From Aureimonas sp. Leaf427 (lineage in GTDB: Bacteria > Pseudomonadota > Alphaproteobacteria > Rhizobiales > Rhizobiaceae), in contig NZ_LMQW01000009.1 in assembly GCF_001425485.1 (NCBI RefSeq), positions 2,560 to 66,559 of the forward strand: a stretch of DNA of 64,000 nt, given 5' to 3'. Each line of letters starts with the position of its first letter. Positions within the stretch are counted from its first letter, which is position 1. The translations under genes were made by a program, and so were the position numbers. The notes under the pieces were generated by a model. The model was not told the origin of the DNA and did no database searches. It saw nothing but the letters and a program-made list of their open reading frames with translations. Shown piece after piece: positions 44,967 through 53,592 of the stretch.

Positions 44967-45467
44967 TCACTTGCAGGTGTCGATCGACTTCAGCGCGGCG
45001 GTGACGCCGGCGAGCGAGTAGACGTAGTTGGTGGTGGTGCCGCGGCGGGACTTGGCGTCGACCTTCATGGAGGTGCCGTTGCGCAGGGCGGCGACGAATT
45101 TCGGCTCTTCGGCCGCGTTCTCCATCCAGGCGGATTCGCCGCGCGTGAAGAGCGTGTACTTCTGCCCGTCGATGTCGACGACGACCTTGGAGCCTTCCTG
45201 CATCGGGTAGCCCATCACGGCCTGCGGCTCGTAGGAGACGCCCTGGCCGGGCTTCTGGGAGACGAGGAAGAAGATGTCGCCGTGATCGACGCTGGCCGGC
45301 TCCATGGAGGTGGGCGTGGAGAGGATGTAGCAGACCTTCGAGCCCTGCGACGTGTAGGAATAGCTGCCCCAGGCGTTGAACTGGGCCATGCGCGTCGGCG
45401 TCTGCGCCAGGGCAACCGAGCCACCGAGGAGAAGGAAGGCGGTTGCCGCTGTCAGGATGGTCTTCAA
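44967..45467 (-). CDS. Invasion-associated locus B (IalB) family exported protein
   Basis: The 166-residue protein belongs to the IalB family, widespread in Rhizobiales including Bartonella. A signal peptide MKTILTAATAFLLLGGSVALA is followed by QTPTRMAQFNAWGSYSYTS and KVCYILSTPTSMEP, with paired cysteines near 45 and 164. A TTG at 45467 is used as start because GAGGAG lies seven bases upstream and it gives a clean signal peptide; an earlier in-frame start would add unrelated residues. The precise periplasmic role is not known outside pathogens. It is divergent from nothing close and stands alone. Confidence 0.88.
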   Translation of the reverse strand: MKTILTAATAFLLLGGSVALAQTPTRMAQFNAWGSYSYTSQGSKVCYILSTPTSMEPASVDHGDIFFLVSQKPGQGVSYEPQAVMGYPMQEGSKVVVDIDGQKYTLFTRGESAWMENAAEEPKFVAALRNGTSMKVDAKSRRGTTTNYVYSLAGVTAALKSIDTCK

Positions 45468-45855
45468 GGGAAAGCTCCTCAATCGGATCGGCTGCATCGG
45501 GCGGGCGAGACCCTCCGCGACCTCTGCCACTTCAGTCGGATTTGACTCAAAAGCTCTTTACACGCCGTAAACGCGGCCCGTCGATAGCCTGTCCCGGCCA
45601 GTATCGGAACGAAGGTTCGCAGGGCTTTCTTTCAAGTGTTTCAAAGGGCTCTTCCGCTTTCGGGCCCGCCGGGTCCGGCCGGACGAGACCGTCCGGCGGA
45701 TGGCGGGTCGAATGCGGGGGAGCCCCCTTGTTCGGGACTGACGCAAGCATGTTGGCAAGATTGGGGCCGGGCGCGGTGCGGCGCGCCCGGATGCTTCGAG
45801 GGCAGTGTCGAGCCGTGCGCACGAAGGTTTGAACGCCGGTCGGCCGTGTGTCGCG
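45468..45855. other. 388-base gap between ialB and the DUF1232 gene
   Basis: I see no gene in this stretch. The end nearest ialB is AT-richer (around 45540-45565) and probably holds the ialB promoter. The rest is GC-rich without clear hairpins, start sites or coding signal on either strand. Confidence 0.5.
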
Positions 45856-46242
45856 TCAGGCCTCCGTCTCGGCCTCGTTCATCGCCTCGCGCGCCCGGTC
45901 GTAATGCTCGGGCCGGATGTTGGAGCGCACGGCCTGGACCGCGGCGAGGAGCACGGCGACGTCGTCGGTGAAGCCGAGGCCGAAGAGGAAGTCCGGCACG
46001 ATGTCGAAGGGCATGACGAAATAGGCGAGCGCGGCGAGGAGAATGCCCTTGGAGGCCGAGGGCGTCGAGGGATCGATCGCGCAATAGTAGGAGGCGGCGA
46101 CGTCCTCCATGAAGGGGACATGGCGCATGGCGCGCTTCATCGTCCGGAAGAAGCCCGAGCGCACGCGCGCCTCGCGCCGCTCCTCTTCGTCCCGCGGCAC
46201 CGGGGCGAGGATCTCGCCCACCTTGACCGTCTCGATCTCCAT
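45856..46242 (-). CDS. DUF1232 (YkvA) family protein
   Basis: The 128-residue protein has the DUF1232 core: FMEDVAASYYCAIDPSTP near residues 44-61, then KGILLAALAYFVMPFDIVPD and GFTDDVAVLLAAVQAVRS, with the invariant D-x-x-P-D pattern in the second segment. These proteins are membrane-associated and of unknown function. The N-terminal region EERREARVRSGFFRTMKRA is basic. The ATG at 46242 is preceded by no strong ribosome-binding site. It stands alone between ialB and thpR. Confidence 0.88.
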   Translation of the reverse strand: MEIETVKVGEILAPVPRDEEERREARVRSGFFRTMKRAMRHVPFMEDVAASYYCAIDPSTPSASKGILLAALAYFVMPFDIVPDFLFGLGFTDDVAVLLAAVQAVRSNIRPEHYDRAREAMNEAETEA

Positions 46243-46359
46243 GCGTGCGCGCCTCCGCCCTGTCCTCGACAAAAGCCGAGATGGAGCGCGAGGGGCCGAA
46301 CCTCAAGTCTTTCCCTCGTCACGCCTTTCGCCCGGCTCGGACGCGCCGGGCTCCTGCCT

Positions 46360-46962
46360 CTAGGGAAGAATGGCGGCAAGCGCTGGCGCGATCGGGGCCT
46401 CGGCTCGGCGCTGGGGCGCCGTCGCGGGTGCCGACAGGCGGTAGCTCTCTTCCAGCACATAGGGGCCGCCGCCGACGGAATCGCGCGAGGACAGGAGCAC
46501 GAAGCGGCCGACGGAAAAGCTCGGCGTGCGGAAGTCGCCGCGCCCGGCGAGATAGCGGGCGACGTCGTCCGCCTTGGGCTGTCGCAGCCGCGCCAGCGTC
46601 ACATGCGGCACGAAGCGCCTGATGTCGCCGGGCAGGCCGAGGCGCCGGCAGCTGCGCTCGAGGTCCGCCTGGAGCAGCTCCAGCGGCTGGCTCGGCACGA
46701 CGCCGGCATAGATCGAGTGCGGCTTCTTGGAGCCGAAGGCGCCGACGCCCTGGAGCGTCACCTCGAAGGGCGCGCGATGGACGCGGTCGAAGGCCGCGAC
46801 GATCTCGTCGGCCAGATGGTTCTCGACGTCGCCGATGAAGCGCAGCGTGATGTGGTAGTTCTCGGCGTCGATCCAGCGGGCGGAGGGCAGTCCGCCCCGC
46901 AGGAAGGACAAAGCCATGGCCGCGTCGCGCGGAATCTCGAGGGCGGTGAAGAGTCGCGGCAT
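46360..46962 (-). CDS. thpR: RNA 2',3'-cyclic phosphodiesterase ThpR
   Basis: ThpR belongs to the 2H phosphoesterases and hydrolyses 2',3'-cyclic phosphate ends of RNA; it can also ligate tRNA halves in vitro. The 200-residue protein has both HxTx motifs, NYHITLRFIG near residue 36 and RFVPHVTLARL near 120, and a typical start MPRLFTALEIPRD. AAAGGA is about eight bases upstream of the ATG. It lies on the minus strand with no clear operon partner. Confidence 0.92.
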   Translation of the reverse strand: MPRLFTALEIPRDAAMALSFLRGGLPSARWIDAENYHITLRFIGDVENHLADEIVAAFDRVHRAPFEVTLQGVGAFGSKKPHSIYAGVVPSQPLELLQADLERSCRRLGLPGDIRRFVPHVTLARLRQPKADDVARYLAGRGDFRTPSFSVGRFVLLSSRDSVGGGPYVLEESYRLSAPATAPQRRAEAPIAPALAAILP

Positions 46963-47210
46963 GCCATGTCCTTTCCCGGTGGATCGGAAGCCTTCGCGGT
47001 GAACCCTCGGCAGGATCGCGGGGGTTTGCCCATGATCCCCCTCGATGCTGACGCGAATCCTTTCATCTCGGCGGCGGCGTCGCAAGCGAGGGGTCGGCCG
47101 ACACCCCAGATTTTAGGCTTGATCGTGCCGCAATGCACAAATAGTTTCGCAGGCGTGGCGCTGGGAGACGCCGCGGGGAGGTTGCCCGTCTCGTTTCCGA
47201 AGGCCGTCGC

Positions 47211-47921
47211 ATGTCGTTCCTCCCGCAGCTCCCCTTGCCCGCCGAGGCCGAGGCGCCGCTCGAATCCTCGTCGGTCGAACCATCCCGGGTCCGGTCCGCC
47301 CAGGTCCCGACGCGCGGCTCGGCCGGCGAGACGATCGTCCTGCGCAGCCTGCGCTCGGACGAGACCGCGCTCTTCACCGAGCATCTCGCCCGGCTCGATC
47401 CCGAGACGCGGCGCCTGCGGTTCGGCAATCCCGTCAACGACACGTTTCTCTCACGCTATGCCGACCTGGCGCTGTCCTCCGACGCGGTGATCAAGGGCTG
47501 TTTCGTGGACGGCGTGCTGCGCGGCGTCGGCGAGCTGCGCTTTCTCTCCGGCGACCGGGCGGATGCGGAGGGCGCCTTCTGCCTCGAGCGCCCGTTCCAG
47601 GGGCGCGGGCTCGGCGACCGGCTCTTCGAGCGCCTCGTCACCGCCGCGCGCAATCGCGGCGTGCACCGCCTCTTCCTCACCTGCCTGCGCGAGAACCGGC
47701 GCATGCAGCGCATCGCCGACCATCACGGCGCCGAACTGTCCTTCACCGGCAGCGACGTCATCGCAGAGATCCGCCGGCCCTATGCCGATGCCGGCTCGGT
47801 CGCGCGCGAATGGCGCGACGAAAGCGAGGCCTTCGTCTTCGCCATGCTGGACTGGCGCCGGCGCGGGCTCGGGCGTCTCGCCGCGCCCTTCCGCCGGCTG
47901 GCCGCGGGCTTTCGCGACTAG
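47211..47921 (+). CDS. GNAT-family N-acetyltransferase
   Basis: The 236-residue protein has a GNAT domain from about residue 40: TIVLRSLRSDETALFTEHLARLD, then VGELRFLSGDRADAEGAFCL and the acetyl-CoA loop FQGRGLGDRLFERLVTAARNRG near 128-149. The N-terminal 38 residues are low-complexity. The substrate is unknown. It resembles the GNAT proteins of alphaproteobacteria that follow an N-terminal extension. It ends overlapping the tesA stop by four bases (convergent). Confidence 0.87.
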   Translation: MSFLPQLPLPAEAEAPLESSSVEPSRVRSAQVPTRGSAGETIVLRSLRSDETALFTEHLARLDPETRRLRFGNPVNDTFLSRYADLALSSDAVIKGCFVDGVLRGVGELRFLSGDRADAEGAFCLERPFQGRGLGDRLFERLVTAARNRGVHRLFLTCLRENRRMQRIADHHGAELSFTGSDVIAEIRRPYADAGSVAREWRDESEAFVFAMLDWRRRGLGRLAAPFRRLAAGFRD

Positions 47922-48595
47922 TTTGGAGTCTTGGCCTGAACGGCGTCGAGTTCCGCTTCCACGACGGGAAGGATGCGCTCGACGATGCGCGCGACGCCGG
48001 CCGCGTTCGGGTGCATCTTGTCGGTCTGGTTGAGGCCGGGATCGGCCGCGACGCCTTCGAGGAAGAACGGATAGAGCGTCACGCCGTGCTTTTCGGCGAG
48101 GCGCTCGTAGATCGGGTTGAACCCCGCCGCATAGTCCGCGCCCATGTTGGGCGGGGCGATCATGCCGGCGAAGAGCGTGCGGATGCCGCGCGCCTTCAGC
48201 CGCTCCAGCATGGCGTCGAGATTCTGGTCCGTGATGGCGGGCGCGATGCCGCGCAGCGCGTCGTTGGCGCCGAGCTCCAGGATCACGAGGTCGGTCGTCT
48301 CGGGCACCGACCAGTCGAGCCGGGACAGGCCGCCGGTCGTCGTGTCGCCGGAGACGCCGGCATTGATCACGGTGACGTTACGACCCGCCGCCGTCAGCGC
48401 CGCCTGAAGCTGTTCGGGAAAGGCCTTGCCGGGCTCCACTCCGTAGCCGGCGGAAAGGCTGTCGCCGAAGGCCACGATCTCCATCGGCGCGGCGGGCGCG
48501 GTCTGCGCAAGTGAAGAGCCCGTCGCCATGGCGAGCCATGACAAGCTCGCGAGAACGGCGCCGAGGAGCGGGCGGGACGGTTTAAAGCGGTTCAT
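47918..48595 (-). CDS. tesA: TesA-like arylesterase/lysophospholipase (SGNH hydrolase)
   Basis: The 225-residue exported protein has a signal peptide (first 31 residues, cleavage after SLAQ), and the SGNH blocks: FGDSLSAGYGV (block I, Ser), GVSGDTTTGGL (block II, Gly), LELGANDALRG (block III, Asn) and DKMHPNAAG (block V, D-x-x-H). TesA cleaves acyl thioesters, lysophospholipids and small esters in the periplasm. It is divergent from ybbA, the same arrangement as in Escherichia coli, where tesA lies divergent from ybbA-ybbP. About 60 bases separate the start codons. Confidence 0.92.
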   Translation of the reverse strand: MNRFKPSRPLLGAVLASLSWLAMATGSSLAQTAPAAPMEIVAFGDSLSAGYGVEPGKAFPEQLQAALTAAGRNVTVINAGVSGDTTTGGLSRLDWSVPETTDLVILELGANDALRGIAPAITDQNLDAMLERLKARGIRTLFAGMIAPPNMGADYAAGFNPIYERLAEKHGVTLYPFFLEGVAADPGLNQTDKMHPNAAGVARIVERILPVVEAELDAVQAKTPN

Positions 48596-48658
48596 GGGCG
48601 GCCCATATAGATTGCGGCCCGTTGGGGTCGGACCCGTTCTCAGCGATATAGGACCCTC

Positions 48659-49450
48659 GTGCCCTCTTCAGAACCGGCAGCCGCCGCAAAGTCCCGCTCG
48701 GCGGCGATCCGCCTTTCCGATGTCCACCTGACCCTCGGGCGCGGACACACTTCGGTCCATGTCCTGAAGGGCATGAGCCTCGACGTCGCGCGCGGCGAAT
48801 CCATCGGCATCGTCGGGCCGTCCGGCTCGGGCAAATCGACGCTGCTCATGGTGCTGGCGGGCCTGGAGCGCGCCGATTCCGGGCTCGTCGAGATCGCCGG
48901 CCAGGCGCTCGGGCCCCTGAGCGAGGATCAGCTGGCGAGCTTTCGAGGCCGGAACATCGGCATCGTCTTCCAGTCCTTCCACCTCATCCCGAACATGACC
49001 GCGCTCGAGAACGTCGCGGTTCCGCTGGAGCTGGCCGGCGCGCCCGACGCCTTCGCGCGGGCGGAGCGCGAGCTCGGCCATGTCGGTCTCGGCCATCGCG
49101 TCACGCATTATCCGGGCGAGCTGTCCGGCGGCGAGCAGCAGCGCGTGGCGATCGCGCGGGCCCTGGCGCCCGAGCCCGCCATCCTCATCGCCGACGAGCC
49201 GACGGGCAATCTCGACGGCGAGACCGGCCGCCAGATCGCCGACCTCCTCTTCGCCGAGCAGGCGCGGCGGCACATGACCCTCGTTCTCGTCACCCACGAC
49301 AAGGGCCTGGCCGCGCGCTGCGGGCGGGAGGTCTGGGTGCGGTCCGGCGTGATCGAGAGGGGCGGCCAGTCCGGCGGGGACGAGGCGTCCGCCCTTTCGC
49401 CGTCGGTGCTCCAGGGCCGTTCGGCCGGCACCGAGGGCGCGCCGGCATGA
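48659..49450 (+). CDS. ybbA: ABC transporter ATPase YbbA-like
   Basis: This is the nucleotide-binding subunit partnering the large FtsX-like permease. The 263-residue protein shows Walker A GPSGSGKST near residues 53-61, the Q-loop FQSFHLIPNM, signature LSGGEQQRVAIARAL near 153, Walker B AILIADEPTGNLD near 173 and the switch THDKG near 214. GTG is the start codon. The ybbA-ybbP locus next to tesA is conserved across proteobacteria; its substrate is not settled, though lipoprotein or lipid extraction is suggested. The stop overlaps the permease start (ATGA). Confidence 0.92.
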   Translation: MPSSEPAAAAKSRSAAIRLSDVHLTLGRGHTSVHVLKGMSLDVARGESIGIVGPSGSGKSTLLMVLAGLERADSGLVEIAGQALGPLSEDQLASFRGRNIGIVFQSFHLIPNMTALENVAVPLELAGAPDAFARAERELGHVGLGHRVTHYPGELSGGEQQRVAIARALAPEPAILIADEPTGNLDGETGRQIADLLFAEQARRHMTLVLVTHDKGLAARCGREVWVRSGVIERGGQSGGDEASALSPSVLQGRSAGTEGAPA

Positions 49451-52041
49451 CGGCCGTCGATGCGGGCCGGGCGGCCGAGACGCTGACGCGGGGCGCGGCC
49501 GGCCATCGTTCGACGCGGCTGAAGCTCGCGCTGCGCTTCGCGCTTCGCGAAATGCGCGGCGGGCTCGGCGGCTTCTACATCTTCCTCGCCTGCATCACGC
49601 TCGGCGTCGCCTCGATCGCCGCGGTGAACTCGGTCTCGCTGATGATGACCGAGGGCATCGCACGCGAAGGGCGCTCGATTCTGGGCGGCGACGTGCGCTT
49701 CCAGCTGATCCAGCGCGAGCTGTCGCCGGAGGAGCAGGCCTATGTCGGCGGGCTCGGCGACGTCTCGACGAGCGCGGCCATGCGCTCCATGGTCCGCGCC
49801 GTGTCCGGCGGCGATCCGACGCTGGTCGAGGTGAAGGCGGTCGACGCGGCCTATCCGCTCTACGGCGCCGTCGAGCTCTCCCCGGGCGAGCCGCTGGATG
49901 CGCTTCTCGCCGAGCGGAACGGGCGCTACGGCGCGGTCGCCGCGCCCGAGCTCTTCGACCGGATGGGCCTCGAGCCCGGCGCGATCCTGCGTCTCGGCTC
50001 GGCCGAGGTGGAGCTGCGCGGGCGGCTCGAACGCGAGCCCGACCTTCTCTCCGACGGCTTCAACTTCGCCCCGCGCCTCATGGTCTCGCGCGCCGCGATG
50101 GAGACGACCGGGCTGATCCAGCCGGGAAGCCTCGTCGAATATGCCTACAAGGTGCGCCTGCCCGAGGGCGCCGCCGGGGGCAAGGCGCTGGCGGACGCGG
50201 CCAACGAGCGGTTTCCCGCCGCCGGCTGGAGCGTTCGCGACGCTTCGGAGGCGGCCCCCTCGCTCCAGCGCAACATCGAGCGCTTCTCGCAGTTCCTGAC
50301 GCTGGTCGGCCTCACCGCGCTGATCGTCGGCGGCGTCGGCGTCGCCAATGCCGTCAACGCCTATCTCGACGGCAAGCGGCAGGTCATCGCGACCTTCAAG
50401 AGCCTCGGGGCCGGCGGCGGCTTCGTGGTCGAGGTCTATCTCATCCAGATCATGATCATGGCGCTGGTCGGCGTGGCGCTCGGGCTGGTGCTCGGCGCGG
50501 TCGCGCCCTTCGTCACCGCGCGCTTCCTCGAAAGCGTCATTCCGGTGGCGGCGGAGGCCTCGATCTATCCGGGCGCGCTCGCGCTCGCCGCCGTCTTCGG
50601 CCTTCTCACCGCGCTCGCCTTCGCGCTCCTGCCGCTGGGGTCCACGCGCGACGTCGCCGCGACCGCGCTCTTCCGCGACGCCTCGACGGGCGGACGGCGC
50701 ATCCGGCTCGGCTATCTGGCGGCCGCGCTCGGCCTTGCCGCCCTGATCGCGGGCCTTGCGCTTCTCATGGCGAGCGACCGCTTCGTCGCCGGCACGTTTC
50801 TCGCCGCCACCGCCGTCGCCTTCCTGATCCTCCGGCTTGTCGCGGCCGGCATCCAGCGGCTCGCCAAGCGTGCGCCGCGCATTCAATCGACCCCGCTGCG
50901 CCTTGCGATCGGCAATATCCACCGGCCCGGCGCGCTGACTCCTTCCGTCGTCCTCTCGCTCGGCCTCGGGCTCACGCTTCTCGTGACGCTCGCCATCATC
51001 GACATGAACCTTCGCCGGGAAATCTCGTCCGGCATCGCGACGCGGGCGCCGAACTTCTTCTTCGTCGACATCCAGAACGGCGAGATCGACCGGTTCCGCT
51101 CCGAGATCGAGGGGCTGGCGCCCGGCTCGACGCTCGACGCCGCGCCCATGCTGCGCGGGCGTATCACCAAGCTGGACGGCGTCGAGGTCTCCAAGATGGA
51201 GATCCCGGCCGAGGGCGGCTGGGTGCTGCGCGGCGACCGGGGCCTGACCTACGCTCCGACGCTGCCGGAAAACTCCAACCTCACGGACGGCAGCTGGTGG
51301 CCCGCCGACTATTCCGGCGAGCCGCTCGTCTCCTTCTCGGCCAAGGAGGCGGGGGAACTCGGCCTGAAGGTCGGCCAGACGCTGACCGTCAACGTGCTCG
51401 GCCGCGACGTGACCGCGCGGATCGCGAACTTCCGGACGGTGGAGTGGGAGTCGCTTTCCATCAACTTCGTGATGGTCTTCTCGCCCAACACCTTCGCCGG
51501 CGCGCCCCATGCCTGGCTCGCGACCCTCGCCATTCCGAACGCGACGGCCGAGACGGAGAAGGCGGTTCTGTCCGGCATCGCAAACGCCATGCCGGCGGTG
51601 ACGACGGTGCGGGTGAAGGATGCGCTGGACGCGGTGAACGGGCTCGTCGCGCAGCTGGCCCTCGCCATCCGGGCGGCGGCGGCCGTGGCGCTCGTCGCCT
51701 CCGTGCTCGTCCTCTCCGGGGCGCTCGCCGCCGGCAACCGCAACCGCCTGCACGACGCGGTCGTCCTGAAGACGCTGGGCGGCACGCGCGCGGTGCTGAT
51801 CCGGGCCTTCGTCACGGAATACATGCTGCTCGGTCTCGCCACCGCCGTCTTCGCCATCGGGGCGGGCGCGGCCGCCGCCTGGTTCGTGCTCGCCACGATC
51901 ATGCAGCTGCCGTTCCATTTCAGCCCGGTCCTGGCGCTCGTCACGATCGCCGTTTCGCTCGTGCTCACCGTCGGCTTCGGCCTTGCCGGCACCTGGCGCG
52001 TGCTCGGGCAGAAGGCGGCACCCGTGTTGCGCGAGCTGTAA
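49447..52041 (+). CDS. ybbP: FtsX-like ABC permease YbbP-like
   Basis: The 864-residue membrane protein has an N-terminal helix near 41-62, a periplasmic MacB-like domain, and FtsX-type four-helix bundles: QFLTLVGLTALIVGGVGVANAV near 282, VAVGLVLGAVAPF region near 340-380, and LAIRAAAAVALVASVLVLSG near 738 to the C-terminus. It has about ten helices in total. It forms a mechanotransmission-type exporter with YbbA. It overlaps ybbA by four bases. The long coding strand gives an equally long shadow frame on the minus strand, which is not a gene. Confidence 0.92.
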   Translation: MTAVDAGRAAETLTRGAAGHRSTRLKLALRFALREMRGGLGGFYIFLACITLGVASIAAVNSVSLMMTEGIAREGRSILGGDVRFQLIQRELSPEEQAYVGGLGDVSTSAAMRSMVRAVSGGDPTLVEVKAVDAAYPLYGAVELSPGEPLDALLAERNGRYGAVAAPELFDRMGLEPGAILRLGSAEVELRGRLEREPDLLSDGFNFAPRLMVSRAAMETTGLIQPGSLVEYAYKVRLPEGAAGGKALADAANERFPAAGWSVRDASEAAPSLQRNIERFSQFLTLVGLTALIVGGVGVANAVNAYLDGKRQVIATFKSLGAGGGFVVEVYLIQIMIMALVGVALGLVLGAVAPFVTARFLESVIPVAAEASIYPGALALAAVFGLLTALAFALLPLGSTRDVAATALFRDASTGGRRIRLGYLAAALGLAALIAGLALLMASDRFVAGTFLAATAVAFLILRLVAAGIQRLAKRAPRIQSTPLRLAIGNIHRPGALTPSVVLSLGLGLTLLVTLAIIDMNLRREISSGIATRAPNFFFVDIQNGEIDRFRSEIEGLAPGSTLDAAPMLRGRITKLDGVEVSKMEIPAEGGWVLRGDRGLTYAPTLPENSNLTDGSWWPADYSGEPLVSFSAKEAGELGLKVGQTLTVNVLGRDVTARIANFRTVEWESLSINFVMVFSPNTFAGAPHAWLATLAIPNATAETEKAVLSGIANAMPAVTTVRVKDALDAVNGLVAQLALAIRAAAAVALVASVLVLSGALAAGNRNRLHDAVVLKTLGGTRAVLIRAFVTEYMLLGLATAVFAIGAGAAAAWFVLATIMQLPFHFSPVLALVTIAVSLVLTVGFGLAGTWRVLGQKAAPVLREL

Positions 52042-52252
52042 AGGCCCCGGCGCGGCGGCCGAATCTAACGGCGAATTAACCGCGCGGCGATGGAATCGCG
52101 GGGCCGGCCGGGCCCCGCGGCCTTGTCTGCGAGGGGAATGAGCCGCATATTCGGTGGGAGGCATGCTGGGCGCCCCGCCAGCGGCGCCTCGACGCGCGCC
52201 CGAGCGGCGATGCGTCGACACCGGAACGGGACAGCAGACAAGGATCATTCCC

Positions 52253-53017
52253 ATGGCTGACAAGTGGAATCAGGGCGTGCGCAGCGTTCCGGTCGCCGGA
52301 TCGCGGACCGACGCCTCGATCGACCAGGGCCTTCGCACCTACATGCTGAAGGTCTACAACCTCATGGCCGGCGGTCTCGCGATCACGGGTATCGCGGCCT
52401 ATGCGATGTTCGCGGGCTCGGTCGTCACCAACGGCGCGGGCGACATCACCGCGCTGACGCCGCTCGGACAGGCCGTCTTCGGCTCGCCCCTGAAGTGGGT
52501 GCTGATGTTCGCGCCGCTCGCGATGGTGTTCTTCCTGTCCTTCCGCATCGACAAGATGAGCGTCGCCGCGGCACAGGCGACCTTCTGGGGCTACGCGGCC
52601 CTCGTCGGTCTGTCCCTCTCGACGATCTTCATGGTCTACACGCAGGAATCGATCGTCCAGGTCTTCTTCATCACGGCCGCCTCCTTCGGCGCGCTGTCGC
52701 TCTTCGGCTACACGACCAAGCGCGACCTTTCGGCCTGGGGCTCGTTCCTCTTCATGGGCGTGATCGGCATCGTGATCGCCTCGATCGTCAACATCTTTTT
52801 GGCCTCCTCGGCGCTCGCCTTCGCCATCTCGGCGATCGGCGTCCTCGTCTTCGCCGGTCTCACCGCCTACGACACGCAGCAGATCAAGGACATGTACTAC
52901 GAGGGTGACGGCACGGCCGTCATGGGCCGCAAGGCCATCATGGGCGCGCTGCGCCTCTACCTCGACTTCATCAATATGTTCATGTTCCTGCTGCAGTTCT
53001 TCGGCGACCGCCGCTAG
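52253..53017 (+). CDS. BAX inhibitor-1 / YccA family membrane protein
   Basis: The 254-residue protein has seven predicted helices from about residue 37 (LKVYNLMAGGLAITGIAAYA) and the family end GLTAYDTQQIKDMYY near 212 and LYLDFINMFMFLLQFFG at the C-terminus with the conserved D. BI-1/YccA proteins are calcium-leak channels or regulators of the FtsH protease. It starts at ATG 52253 with CAAGGA upstream. Two stem-loops follow the stop. The exact role in this organism is not inferred. Confidence 0.93.
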   Translation: MADKWNQGVRSVPVAGSRTDASIDQGLRTYMLKVYNLMAGGLAITGIAAYAMFAGSVVTNGAGDITALTPLGQAVFGSPLKWVLMFAPLAMVFFLSFRIDKMSVAAAQATFWGYAALVGLSLSTIFMVYTQESIVQVFFITAASFGALSLFGYTTKRDLSAWGSFLFMGVIGIVIASIVNIFLASSALAFAISAIGVLVFAGLTAYDTQQIKDMYYEGDGTAVMGRKAIMGALRLYLDFINMFMFLLQFFGDRR

Positions 53018-53040
53018 GACGGGCCTTGGCCTCATGACTT

Positions 53041-53065
53041 CGCCGGGCGGCTCTGCCGCCCGGCG
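53041..53065. terminator. Perfect 10-bp hairpin after the BI-1 gene
   Basis: CGCCGGGCGG and CCGCCCGGCG pair with a five-base loop, with no T-run after it. It is a stem-loop in the 3' region of the BI-1 transcript that could protect the RNA end. Confidence 0.5.
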
Positions 53066-53083
53066 TTCGAAACGGTCGACGCA

Positions 53084-53115
53084 AAAAAGCCCCGGTCTCG
53101 CGACCGGGGCTTTTT
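53084..53115 (+). terminator. Rho-independent terminator after the BI-1 gene
   Basis: A 14-bp symmetric stem (53084-53097 with 53102-53115, core GCCCCGGTC) with the loop TCGC and T-run forms a strong terminator. The A-run on the left also makes it active on the minus strand, where the small ORF at 53139-53237 ends. Confidence 0.85.
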
Positions 53116-53138
53116 CGTTTCTGCGATGGTTCTGCCGA

Positions 53139-53237
53139 TCAGTCGGCGCGGCGCGGCATGACCGGGCGCTGGCTGCCGCGCGAGGCGCGCTTAGCGAGCC
53201 AGCCGAGGAACAAGGTCTTGAGAATGGTGCGGATCAT
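53139..53237 (-). CDS. Possible 32-residue small protein
   Basis: A short frame reads MIRTILKTLFLGWLAKRASR and ends PVMPRRAD. It starts with one amphipathic or membrane-binding helix followed by a basic tail. GGAAGGA lies nine bases upstream of the ATG, and a bidirectional terminator lies directly downstream, which together are stronger than usual for a spurious ORF. It is too short for compositional tests and has no recognised family. Confidence 0.45.
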   Translation of the reverse strand: MIRTILKTLFLGWLAKRASRGSQRPVMPRRAD

Positions 53238-53592
53238 CGGGACGGTCCTTCCAGCGTGTTGAGTTGCCGTCCTAACGCAGCATGTGCGCCGTAGGTTGCG
53301 TCGCGTTCCTGATGAGAAGCGCGGGGCCTTTACGACTAAGGGCTCAATTTTCGTTGAAAGGACTTGGGTATAGAGATTCCGGAGGGATCGCGGCGCCGGG
53401 AGGAAAACGGGGCGGCATCCCGCCAGCGGGGCGCGGCGCCGAGCCGGCCCCTTCGCCATCCATAGCCGAGCGAGCGCCCGCCGATCTGTCGGAAGTGCCC
53501 GCGGGTGCCGCTCGGGAGGCGGCGCCGACGTCCAACGATCCGGTCCGCCCTCGGGAGAGGCGCGGGGCCGTCGACCCCTGGGGAGGGATATC
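53238..53592. other. 355-base gap upstream of the MHS transporter
   Basis: No gene seen. It begins with the upstream region of the small ORF and ends with the leader of the transporter gene, including a GGGGAGGG ribosome-binding site. AT-richer sequence around 53330-53380 (with TTGAAA and TATAGA, but too closely spaced for a standard promoter) is the likely promoter area. Confidence 0.45.

Noticed and set aside
49108-52263. Another long minus-strand open frame opposite ybbA-ybbP
   Set aside because: Same reason; charged, repetitive sequence typical of an antisense frame in high-GC DNA.
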